64,000 nucleotides of DNA from Oligoflexia bacterium (GTDB lineage: Bacteria > Bdellovibrionota > Bacteriovoracia > Bacteriovoracales > Bacteriovoracaceae). The notes below the pieces were generated by a model, which saw only the letters and a list, made by a program, of their open reading frames with translations, did not search any database and had not been told where the DNA came from. This document shows, piece after piece, positions 34,873 through 43,034 of the stretch; the stretch's first letter is position 1; the number at the start of each line of letters is the position of its first letter. The DNA is taken from NCBI GenBank assembly GCA_015231955.1, contig JADGAN010000001.1, positions 310,001 through 374,000 on the forward strand, written 5' to 3'. The position numbers and the translations under genes were made by a program.

Positions 34873-35951
34873 ACGAAGATTTTTTGAATCTTATAAAAAA
34901 AGATCGAGAACATTTTTCAAAGCTGTCTTCTGATACTAAAATCTGGCTCTATCGAGTTCATGGTGCCATTATTGGTGGAGATATGCGATTTTCACCAGGA
35001 TCGATTATCTTAAGCAAGCATATCGAAATAGGAGAGAGCGTTTTTATTGGAAATGATGTAGTGATTGAAACGGACTCTCTTTGCCTGGGTACATTGAGTT
35101 ATATCGGACACTCGTCTACGATTCATGCACGAAAAGTTTTCTTTCATGAAAATGTTTTTTTAAGTAAGAATGTGGAGGTTGGTGGTGGAGGCTTTCGTGA
35201 TCCAGAGTCGGAAATTGAAATTCACTCACATTGTCATATTGGACAAGACGTTCACCTTAATTGTTGTAGACGTATTGAGATTGGAGAAGAATCGACGATC
35301 ACCATTGGTACCATGATCATGACCCATTGTTTTGCGAATTCAGTTCTAGAGGGATATCCTGTTGTCTTTTCTCCTGTCAAGATCGGTCGCAATGTTCAAA
35401 TTGGTCTTCGTTGTACTATATTTCCTGGGGTGACTATCGAGGATGGAGCAGTTGTTGGATCCAATTCTAATGTTATGTCAAAAGTTTCTGCAGAAACTTA
35501 TTATTGTGGGGTACCTGCCAAAGCATTGGGTCCTGCAAAAAAAACGTATTCTCCTGAGCGCCAATACAAAATTGCTACAGATCTTGTTCTTGATTTTATC
35601 AAGCAACTTACTTTGTTGAAATACAATGTTGAAGTTTTGCGTGGAGGATACGATGAAATTAATTGCACAGTGACCTTAGACCAAAAAAAAATGAAGTTAA
35701 TTTTTAGAAAAGTTATTGAAATTGATCAATTGCATGAAGTAATAGATCAATCAGATGAAACTCTTTATATCTGTTTAAGTGCAATGCCATCACATTTACA
35801 AAATGTAGAAAAAATTGCGGTTATTGGATTGCTTGAAAAAAAAATCATTGGAACATCTGGTCTTTTGACAAATACGCTTAGAGAATTTTTAAGGAAAAGA
35901 GGAATTCGGTTAATTCCTAAAACATGGAGTTATCGAGGTGGATTGATTTAA
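34839..35951 (+). CDS. Left-handed beta-helix (hexapeptide) acyltransferase with C-terminal extension
   Basis: A protein of 370 aa from the ATG at 34839. Residues 55-240 are hexapeptide repeats ([LIV]-G-x-x-x-x), ending in the classic TIFPGVTIEDGAVVGSNSNVMSKV and YYCGVPAKALG blocks of sugar O-/N-acetyltransferases. Residues 245-370 form an extra domain that I do not recognise. The start lies inside the E1-beta gene. In pyruvate dehydrogenase an acyltransferase (E2) takes the acetyl group from E1. Here a sugar-type acyltransferase occupies that place genetically, though it lacks a lipoyl domain and so cannot accept the group in the same way. Confidence 0.8.
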   Translation: MEPSRTQNGYLNEDFLNLIKKDREHFSKLSSDTKIWLYRVHGAIIGGDMRFSPGSIILSKHIEIGESVFIGNDVVIETDSLCLGTLSYIGHSSTIHARKVFFHENVFLSKNVEVGGGGFRDPESEIEIHSHCHIGQDVHLNCCRRIEIGEESTITIGTMIMTHCFANSVLEGYPVVFSPVKIGRNVQIGLRCTIFPGVTIEDGAVVGSNSNVMSKVSAETYYCGVPAKALGPAKKTYSPERQYKIATDLVLDFIKQLTLLKYNVEVLRGGYDEINCTVTLDQKKMKLIFRKVIEIDQLHEVIDQSDETLYICLSAMPSHLQNVEKIAVIGLLEKKIIGTSGLLTNTLREFLRKRGIRLIPKTWSYRGGLI

Positions 35952-35981
35952 ATACAACTAGCAAAATAGGCAACGTTTTCT

Positions 35982-37508
35982 ATGGATTCAATGAAAAAGC
36001 GATACTTTTATAAGTTATCGACAAATGTGATTACTTTGATCTTGAGCTTTGCCACCGCAGGGATTGTCCCACGGGCCTTGGGGCCTAATGATTACGGAAA
36101 TTTTAATTTCCTTGCAAATTTTTTTGGACAGATTGCAAATTTTTTGGATATGGGGACTTCGACCTGTTTTTATACAAGGCTTTCAAAAGATAATAAAAAT
36201 ATAAAGTTAATAACTATATATTTTGGCTATTTCCTCATTCTTTTTTCCATTGCGAGTTTATTAGTTGTTTTTTTGTCATATACAAAATGTGGTGAATTTA
36301 TATGGCCTCAGCAGATGCCATGGCATATTCAGCTGGCCTTTGTTTATGCTATGTTGATGTTTTTTAGCACCATTTTTGATAAAATTCTTGATGCCCTTGG
36401 GTATACGGTTTTTTCAGAAAGCGTAAGGCTTGGAATAAGGTTTTTAAGTGTCGCAGTCCTTGTTTACATGTTTACGTTAGGATTTTTAAACATATCAAAA
36501 CTATTTTATTACCATATTGCTGTCACTGCTATCACGATATTTTGTTTTGGGCTTTGTTTGTGGAAAAAAAAGATTCGAATAAGTTTTGACATTAGTGCAA
36601 ATGATTTTAAAAGCACTGCACTTGATTTTTACAAATACTCTGGGCCGTTGTTTGTTGTGATCTTGATAGATTCACTTATTTCACTGGGAGAACGGAGGTT
36701 GCTTCAAGGGTTTTCTGGTAGTTCAGAGCAAGCGTATTATGGAATAGCGTACGTTGTAAATTCATTTTGCTCAATATTTTCTTCATCGATGACTCCACTT
36801 TTCTTACGAGAATACTCAATTGCTTATGGTGAAAATAATTTGGACATGATGAAACGGTTACTTGTTCGATATCAAATGCTTCTTTATTCGGTTGCTTCGT
36901 ATTTTGCATGTTTTATTTTTTCGCAGGTTGATTTTGTGGTTAATGTCATAGCAGGGAGTGAGTATGTAGGAGCGATTCCGGCAATTTCAGTTATGGCCTT
37001 GTTTCCTTTGCATCAGACATATGGACAAATTCATAGTTCTATCTTGTATGCCACAGATAGAACTAAAACTTATAGAAATATAACGATTATCATGTCGGTT
37101 ATAGGGATTGTTGCTTCTTTCTTTTTGCTAGCACCGCAAAGATATGGAGGGTGGGATTTAGGGGCATTTGGTCTTGCCTTTAAGGCACTAGTGATGAATG
37201 TTTTTATTGTGAATTTATTTTGCTATATGAATATGAAAAAGTTAGAGCTTTGTTATACTAAAGCATTGTTGCACCAGATAGGTATCGTTTCTCTGTTTTT
37301 ACTGTTAGCATTTGCTAGTAAGTTACTTGTGGCCGAGTTTAGTTTTTTTTATCAGAATCAAATTGTGATTTTTGTTGTATCAGGAGTATTGTATACCATA
37401 TTTTGCTTATTTCACCTTTTGTTGTTTCCAAAAATTTTTGGACTTTCTCAAGGAGAAGTGAAACAGATGATGATTCAGGTGGTTCAACATTTGAAAAGTA
37501 TAAAATAA
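35982..37508 (+). CDS. wzx: Polysaccharide flippase (Wzx-like, MOP superfamily)
   Basis: A protein of 508 aa with about 12-14 membrane spans across its length. The N-terminal region (LSTNVITLILSFATAGIVPRALGPNDYGNFNF) matches the start of the polysaccharide transport family, in which the R-x-L-G-x-x-x-Y-G motif follows span 1. It should flip undecaprenyl-linked repeat units to the periplasmic face. It is the only flippase candidate seen in the window. No clear Wzy or Wzz is present, although several unassigned membrane proteins could be Wzy. Two ATGs (35982, 35991) are possible starts. Confidence 0.85.
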   Translation: MDSMKKRYFYKLSTNVITLILSFATAGIVPRALGPNDYGNFNFLANFFGQIANFLDMGTSTCFYTRLSKDNKNIKLITIYFGYFLILFSIASLLVVFLSYTKCGEFIWPQQMPWHIQLAFVYAMLMFFSTIFDKILDALGYTVFSESVRLGIRFLSVAVLVYMFTLGFLNISKLFYYHIAVTAITIFCFGLCLWKKKIRISFDISANDFKSTALDFYKYSGPLFVVILIDSLISLGERRLLQGFSGSSEQAYYGIAYVVNSFCSIFSSSMTPLFLREYSIAYGENNLDMMKRLLVRYQMLLYSVASYFACFIFSQVDFVVNVIAGSEYVGAIPAISVMALFPLHQTYGQIHSSILYATDRTKTYRNITIIMSVIGIVASFFLLAPQRYGGWDLGAFGLAFKALVMNVFIVNLFCYMNMKKLELCYTKALLHQIGIVSLFLLLAFASKLLVAEFSFFYQNQIVIFVVSGVLYTIFCLFHLLLFPKIFGLSQGEVKQMMIQVVQHLKSIK

Positions 37509-37564
37509 ATTTATTATTGAATACCTTTAGTTATATGAAAGCATAAAGCCAAAAAAGGAATTTT

Positions 37565-39202
37565 ATGAATGCAGGTTCTTCTCTGAAATTTGCGATTATT
37601 TATCCTCCTTTAAGAAATCAAGCAGATATTTTTCCTCCTTATGGTTGTTTGTCTATTATAAATGCACTCACTGCAGTGGGCGTTCAAGTCGATTTTATGA
37701 ACTTAGACTATGATCGTAAGCTGTTGTTGAAAGATGTCTTGCTGAGGATAAAAGAGACTCTTCCTGATGTTATTGGAATTTCTGCAGTGACAAGTACAAC
37801 GTATGCTTTTATTAAGGAATTGATATTCGAAGTTAAAAAAAATATATCGAAGAAGATCATTTTTATTGTTGGCGGAAATATTGTTTCTAACGCAGAAGTC
37901 TTAATTGGGAAAGCAGGAGTTGATATTTGTTTCATTGGAGAGTCCTATTACACTATTCAAGAATTTGTTAAATGCTTTGATGGAAAAACATTATTACCGG
38001 ATGAGCTTTCAAAAGTAAAAGGATTGGTTTTTGAGAGGAATAAAGAGCTCTTTTATTCTGGACGAAGGTCTTTAGAGGATATTAACACTATTCCCTTGAT
38101 TAGGAATTTTGATTTACTTGATACGGATCACTATTTTCCTCTGATTAATAAGCAAGATTTTAGAAATTACCCAGAACAAATGCAGCGAAAAATCGAGCGA
38201 CTACCTAGTGGCAAGCGAAGGGCCATAGTCTTGATTGGCAGTGGCTGTCAGAATGCATGTACTTTTTGCCATCGTAATGTTAGAGGAATTCGACAACGTT
38301 CAATTGATGCTGCTTTTGAGTATTTAGATGAATTAATTAAAAAGTATGATTTAGGGTTGATTCATTTTGGAGATGAGTCTTTCTTTTTTAAAGAGGATTG
38401 GCTCAAGAGTTTTACAGAAGAGATTTCGAAGAGAAAAATTTGCTTTGGCTTTTCTGGGGTTAGAGCAGATATGGTTGTGAAATATCAAAAATATGTACAA
38501 GAGATGGCAGAAAATGCTGGTTTGATAGACATTGCAATTGGTCTTGAGTCCGGAAGCCAGAAGATGCTAGATATTATGAATAAGAATATTTCTGTTGAAG
38601 TGAATGAGATGGCAATCGATATTGTTAATGGTCTGAATATTTACCACACTCCGCAAATCATTTTAGGGATGCCAGGGGATGGACCTCGAGAAATTGTGCA
38701 ATCTCAGAAAATCATTGAAAGATGTAAATCGAATTCTGGGCTAGCATCGATTAATGTTGCTCAAGTTCTGCCAGGAACTCCTCTCTATTGGTTTGCAATG
38801 AAAAATAGATTGATTCAAGATGAAGAAGCCTATTTGCTTTCGATCTCAAATAAGAATGCTTTTGATTTAAGTGGTACGATCTCTGTTTCTGAATACCCTA
38901 TTCAAATTTACGCTGTGGCAAGGCATCGATTGTGGATTAATTCTCAAATGAAAAAAACTCAATTTAGGGCAGTGGCCTCTGCTTCGAAAGGATTTTTGAA
39001 ATTTTTATTTGAGATTACAAAAAGTCCGCGAATTAGTAGGCGAGACAAAATAAGCATACTTTGTTATGCATTTCTTGGGAAAACGTTCAAAACCAGGCCT
39101 TTTGCATTTGATATTAGACCTTTAAATCGAATGATGAATGAAGATATTAGAAAAAATATCAGTGAAAATGGAGTTGAAGCAATTAAGTACGGACACCAGT
39201 GA
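37565..39202 (+). CDS. B12-binding-domain radical SAM protein (second copy)
   Basis: A protein of 545 aa. The N-terminal domain (IIYPPLRNQADIFPPYGCLSI, VDFMNLDYD, FIVGGNIVSNAE) is a B12-binding-like Rossmann domain. The cluster motif C-x-x-x-C-x-x-C is in GSGCQNACTFCHRN near residue 226. FGDESFFF, AIGLESGSQKML and ILGMPGDGPRE follow in the usual order. AAAGGA lies upstream of the ATG. It is not closely similar to the radical SAM protein at 23581. The reaction is unknown. C-methylation or a rearrangement of a sugar precursor is possible. It ends head-on with the minus-strand radical SAM gene at 39236. Confidence 0.83.
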   Translation: MNAGSSLKFAIIYPPLRNQADIFPPYGCLSIINALTAVGVQVDFMNLDYDRKLLLKDVLLRIKETLPDVIGISAVTSTTYAFIKELIFEVKKNISKKIIFIVGGNIVSNAEVLIGKAGVDICFIGESYYTIQEFVKCFDGKTLLPDELSKVKGLVFERNKELFYSGRRSLEDINTIPLIRNFDLLDTDHYFPLINKQDFRNYPEQMQRKIERLPSGKRRAIVLIGSGCQNACTFCHRNVRGIRQRSIDAAFEYLDELIKKYDLGLIHFGDESFFFKEDWLKSFTEEISKRKICFGFSGVRADMVVKYQKYVQEMAENAGLIDIAIGLESGSQKMLDIMNKNISVEVNEMAIDIVNGLNIYHTPQIILGMPGDGPREIVQSQKIIERCKSNSGLASINVAQVLPGTPLYWFAMKNRLIQDEEAYLLSISNKNAFDLSGTISVSEYPIQIYAVARHRLWINSQMKKTQFRAVASASKGFLKFLFEITKSPRISRRDKISILCYAFLGKTFKTRPFAFDIRPLNRMMNEDIRKNISENGVEAIKYGHQ

Positions 39203-39235
39203 TAGGCTTTTTTATCATGGATAGCATGGAACACT

Positions 39236-40165
39236 TTAAAGCATATTATTAATTAAGTCTGGATGAGTTGTGATTATTCCTGCATTTCTGTGTGTGTTTG
39301 AAGAGTAAACTAAAGCACCACTTCGATCTGATGTCTGATCGCATTTTTTGCAGATGATGTTTTCTGGAAAAGTTAAGTCTTTGTGCATTGATCTGATTCT
39401 TTCGAGCTTTTCTCCTTGCAGGATGTCTTTTAGTTTTTCTTTTCTTAAGTCCCCGATGATTAAATTTTTATTATAATCGAAGCAACAAATAGAAACTTCT
39501 CCGTTGGCATGCACATAGGGATTGCCATGAAGAGGTCTTCCGCAAGATTGTATTGCTAAGGGTGTTACTGAATCAGAGGGATAGGTACCGTTCCAGTTGT
39601 GGGGCTTCCACAGCATGATTTCATCAGATTTTGATTCCCATTCTTCTTTCCATTGTTCAGCTTCGTGGCGATTTTCTGGGAGCACTACAAATAGCATTAT
39701 TATGTATGGTCGCTTGCTCTTTTCGGTTTCAATGATTCGGTTGATGTTCTTTTTAATCTTTTCAAAGTTTAACTTTTCTCCATGGATTTTACCGTATGTC
39801 TCCTTGGATGTTGCATAGATACTTATTTTTAAAGTATCTATGGTCTCTATAATCCACTGGTAGCGATTTTCATCGCATAAATGTCCTGTTGTGCTGTTGT
39901 ATGTTTTAACAAAAGGATATCTTTCTTTTGTGAGACGTAACTTTTTCTCGAATTCTGGATCCATAAAAGAGTCACCAAAGCCGCAAGTATCAAGTGATAT
40001 TACCCCTAGCTCTGCTGCTTGATCCATGATCTCCATGAAAAAATCAGTATTCATATGCTCCCAATTGGACGAATATTTTGAGCGAGGACAAACGATACAA
40101 TTGGCACCACAGTAGGTTGTGTTTTCTATGGTAATCTCTTTTGTTGGAATCAAATTCAAAGACAT
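39236..40165 (-). CDS. Radical SAM/SPASM-type protein
   Basis: A protein of 309 aa. The cluster motif C-x-x-x-C-x-x-C is NTTYCGANCIVCPRSK near residue 22, followed by the substrate barrel (SLDTCGFGDSFMDP, TLKISIYATSKETY, a KIHGEKLNFEKI block). C-terminal cysteines (GEVSICCFDYNKNLIIGDL and IICKKCDQTS) indicate SPASM-type auxiliary iron-sulfur ligands. Such enzymes modify peptides, sugars or aminoglycosides. It is followed upstream by a methyltransferase and the ulosonic acid genes. Substrate unknown. Confidence 0.83.
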   Translation of the reverse strand: MSLNLIPTKEITIENTTYCGANCIVCPRSKYSSNWEHMNTDFFMEIMDQAAELGVISLDTCGFGDSFMDPEFEKKLRLTKERYPFVKTYNSTTGHLCDENRYQWIIETIDTLKISIYATSKETYGKIHGEKLNFEKIKKNINRIIETEKSKRPYIIMLFVVLPENRHEAEQWKEEWESKSDEIMLWKPHNWNGTYPSDSVTPLAIQSCGRPLHGNPYVHANGEVSICCFDYNKNLIIGDLRKEKLKDILQGEKLERIRSMHKDLTFPENIICKKCDQTSDRSGALVYSSNTHRNAGIITTHPDLINNML

Positions 40166-40168
40166 GGC

Positions 40169-41173
40169 TTAATCCTTTTGTTTTTTTCTAGCAATAACGA
40201 ATAGCCTACTTCCTAATAGGTTTTCATGAATCCATTCGGGGGTTAAAAAATTTGTCCATTGTTCATTTTTTGGCTCGGCGAAATAAGGGTCATTGAATTC
40301 CAAATAATTTTTTATATTGGATATTTCTGAAATGACAGTCTCTTTGTGGACTATCTCAAAACCTAAGGTTTCTAAAAGAGGAATTAAGTTTTTCATTGAA
40401 AAATAATTAGTATGTTCGATATTGAAGGTAGGTGATTTATCTCGGATTATTCTTGATGCTAAAGAGTAAAAATTGGGAACAATAATGGCAAATATGCCTT
40501 GTTTGGCTAAAGATAGATGGATTTCAGTTAAGGTTTTTTTGAAGTCAATGATATGCTCTAGGACGTCAAACATGGTAACAAGTTCTAGGTTGTTATATTT
40601 TTTTGACAGATCTAAGTCCATAGATGTTTCTATGTGAAAATTTTTCTGATAAAAAGGACTTCGCTTGATCTGGCTTGTGTCTGCTTCTATCCCGTGAATG
40701 ATTTGAACGCCCTCTTCCGCGCACGTATTAAGGAAGATTCCTGAGGATGATCCAATGTCTAGTACGGACTGGGGAGAAATAAATCGTTTAACTAATTGAA
40801 AAACGTATTGAAACTTGATTTTGTCTAATTTGTTAGATGTCTCATTTAGATATAAACTTTCATACCGGGAGCTTTGATCATACAATTTAAAAGAACTTTC
40901 TTTTTTAACTCGAGGATTCAAAAAACCAAAATCGCATGAATTGCACCTATATACTTTAAGTCTTTTTTTTCTTATGAATTCATTGATTTCTTCTCCGTTA
41001 CACATGGGGCACTGTTTTAGTGTTTCCAAATCCTTATCGGAAATATTATGCTTTTCGAATTCATCGCTTTCGTTAACATCAGTAATGACATCTATTCGTC
41101 CTGTTAGTCCATGATAAGTTTTCCCACCGTAGACTAAATTCCCATCGAAATCATTCTTATGATACTCTTTCAT
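40169..41173 (-). CDS. Class I SAM methyltransferase with zinc ribbon
   Basis: A protein of 334 aa. A zinc ribbon with CPMC (near residue 56) and CNSC (near 77) precedes the SAM domain, which shows VLDIGSSSGIFLN and TMFDVLEHIIDFKKTL. The layout matches the proteins at 7817 and 42184, although the three are clearly divergent from each other. The extra N-terminal 50 residues before the zinc ribbon are hydrophilic and unusual. It probably methylates a sugar intermediate. An AAGGA lies about 12 bases before the ATG. The gap of about 106 bases behind it (41174-41279) shows no other feature. Confidence 0.8.
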   Translation of the reverse strand: MKEYHKNDFDGNLVYGGKTYHGLTGRIDVITDVNESDEFEKHNISDKDLETLKQCPMCNGEEINEFIRKKRLKVYRCNSCDFGFLNPRVKKESSFKLYDQSSRYESLYLNETSNKLDKIKFQYVFQLVKRFISPQSVLDIGSSSGIFLNTCAEEGVQIIHGIEADTSQIKRSPFYQKNFHIETSMDLDLSKKYNNLELVTMFDVLEHIIDFKKTLTEIHLSLAKQGIFAIIVPNFYSLASRIIRDKSPTFNIEHTNYFSMKNLIPLLETLGFEIVHKETVISEISNIKNYLEFNDPYFAEPKNEQWTNFLTPEWIHENLLGSRLFVIARKKQKD

Positions 41174-41279
41174 GTTAGATAGGATCCTTGAATTGCAATT
41201 TGGTCTTGCTTTTTCAATAGTGATTTATCTTATTTCTTTGGTCATTTTTTTTTATTCCAGTGAATTTTATGAAATATAA

Positions 41280-42161
41280 TTAATGACCTCGTAATTTTTT
41301 ACGAACAGATAGTTCGTTTTCTGTCAATCGCTTAACACCATCGCCTAATACGGTCTCGAGTTCTCTGATTCTTCTGCATAAAATATCCATGCCCGTAACT
41401 TCAATGCTTGCAAAATGATCCGATCCCCACATCGAATGATCAAGGGTAATATGTCTCTCAATAATTCTGGCCCCGAGTAGAACGGAGGTTACTGTTGGCT
41501 CAAGACCATACTCATGTCCGCTGTATCCCACAATACAGTTGTATCGATCTTTTAGAGACTGTATTATTTTTAGATTAAGTTCTTGTGGTGGGGTTGGGTA
41601 TGTGGAATTGGTATGCATTAAAATATAATCACCATTGGTATGCTTTTCTAATATATTGACTGCCTCATCGATTTCATCGTAGTTGCTCATGCCCGTAGAT
41701 AGTATAATAAGCTTATTGGTTTTTGCTGCATGGATAAGTAACTCTTTTTCCGTTAACTTGGAAGAAGGGATTTTTAGAAAAGGAACATCGTAATTTAATA
41801 TGAAATCAATACTTGGAATATCCCAGACAGAAGCAGACCACTCGATGGGTTTTTCTTTGCAATAGTGATCAATATAAGAATATTCAAGCTGGCCAAATTC
41901 TAACTTGTACCTGTAGTCCAGGTATGTCATTCTTCCCCATGGAGTGTCTCTCATAACGCCTTTTTGGTGCTCTGGAACGCAAATACTGGGCGTTCTTTTT
42001 TGGAATTTAACACAATTCCAGTTGCACGCAAAAGCCGCATCGATCAGCTTTTTTGTAATGGTAAGATCACTGTTGTGGTTAATTCCAATTTCTGCGATCA
42101 AATAGACGGGACTGTTGTCGGAAATAGTATGATTCAAAATCTTAACAATCTTATTTGCCAT
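41280..42161 (-). CDS. neuB: NeuB-like ulosonic acid synthase lacking the SAF domain
   Basis: A protein of 293 aa that condenses phosphoenolpyruvate with an aldose or aldose phosphate to form a 2-keto-3-deoxy acid. The TIM-barrel motifs are VYLIAEIGINHNSDL near residue 18, VKFQKRTP, SASVWDIPSIDF, ILSTGMSNYDEI, NSTYPTPP, GYSGHEYGLEP and ERHITLDHSMWGSDHFAS. Ordinary NeuB proteins (about 340 aa) end in a SAF antifreeze-like domain of about 60 residues. Here the protein stops at RKKLRGH, with no such domain. It lies with a CMP-synthetase/phosphatase fusion and KdnA/KdnB-like genes. Its product could be an 8- or 9-carbon ulosonic acid. Confidence 0.87.
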   Translation of the reverse strand: MANKIVKILNHTISDNSPVYLIAEIGINHNSDLTITKKLIDAAFACNWNCVKFQKRTPSICVPEHQKGVMRDTPWGRMTYLDYRYKLEFGQLEYSYIDHYCKEKPIEWSASVWDIPSIDFILNYDVPFLKIPSSKLTEKELLIHAAKTNKLIILSTGMSNYDEIDEAVNILEKHTNGDYILMHTNSTYPTPPQELNLKIIQSLKDRYNCIVGYSGHEYGLEPTVTSVLLGARIIERHITLDHSMWGSDHFASIEVTGMDILCRRIRELETVLGDGVKRLTENELSVRKKLRGH

Positions 42162-42183
42162 AGATCTACCACCCCATTAATAT

Positions 42184-43032
42184 TTATAGATTAATACTAG
42201 AAAAAATCGTATCACAGATACCAAGTGCTGCCAATTGTTCTTCGTAAGCTTGATTTAATCCTGGAGAATTTAAAAAATGAAAATGCTTGTGTCCTCCAGG
42301 GGATTTTTTTGAAAGCCAGTATAGATGATTGGCGAGAGGATATCTTTGGATTTGCTTGATATAGGAAATTTTGAAGCCACAATTATTGAAAAGCTTTGCA
42401 AGAGTTTGGCCATTGTATAAAAACAGATGACAACTCCAGTAGGTGAAATTTGAGAACTCTTGTGATTCATACAAAGTGAGTAATGCATCGGCTGAATTAG
42501 GTACTTCAATAATGATTTTCCCACCAGGGGTGAGGTGTTGTTTAAGCTGATTTAAAAAATTGATAGGATCAGCAATATGTTCTAGAACATGAAATAGTGT
42601 GATAAAATCAAAACGATCATTAGTGGAGAGATGATTTATGCTTTCAACTGTATGCAAATTTTTTTTTTGATGATAATCCCGAGCATTTATTTCCAGTTCG
42701 ACACCCATGGTAAGAGAAGTTTTTTTTGCAGCTTTTAATAAAAAACCACCATTCCCACAGCCGACGTCAAGCAATGATTTGTTTTCAATAAGCTGATGAA
42801 GAACCTTATATCTTCTTGAGTCGTCATCTTCTGTTTCTGTTAACCATTTATCAATATCAACTTGTTTGTCATGCATTCCAGATTGTTCATAAAAATCAAC
42901 TGGAAGGTGCTTGTCCGAGGGTAAAAACACGAGAGAGCAGTTGTTGCATTCATAGATTGGAAGTGATGGATTATCACGAACCTTTCCTTGTCGTGTTTTG
43001 TGGGAATTACTTCCACAAAGGTAGCAGATCAT
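42184..43032 (-). CDS. Class I SAM methyltransferase with zinc ribbon
   Basis: A protein of 282 aa. It starts directly with the zinc ribbon (ICYLCGS, then CNNC near residue 31). SAM-binding motifs are SLLDVGCGNGGFLL and TLFHVLEHIADPINFL, and PGGKIIIEVPNSADALL follows. It lies between the NeuB-like gene and the CMP-synthetase fusion with a gap of only two bases to the latter, so its substrate may be the ulosonic acid or its precursor (inference). It is the third member of this methyltransferase type in the locus. Confidence 0.82.
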   Translation of the reverse strand: MICYLCGSNSHKTRQGKVRDNPSLPIYECNNCSLVFLPSDKHLPVDFYEQSGMHDKQVDIDKWLTETEDDDSRRYKVLHQLIENKSLLDVGCGNGGFLLKAAKKTSLTMGVELEINARDYHQKKNLHTVESINHLSTNDRFDFITLFHVLEHIADPINFLNQLKQHLTPGGKIIIEVPNSADALLTLYESQEFSNFTYWSCHLFLYNGQTLAKLFNNCGFKISYIKQIQRYPLANHLYWLSKKSPGGHKHFHFLNSPGLNQAYEEQLAALGICDTIFSSINL

Positions 43033-43034
43033 GA

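Noticed and set aside
39200-39217. Possible bidirectional terminator between convergent radical SAM genes
   Set aside because: The stem TGATA/TATCA is only five AT-rich pairs around an eight-base loop, too weak to support.
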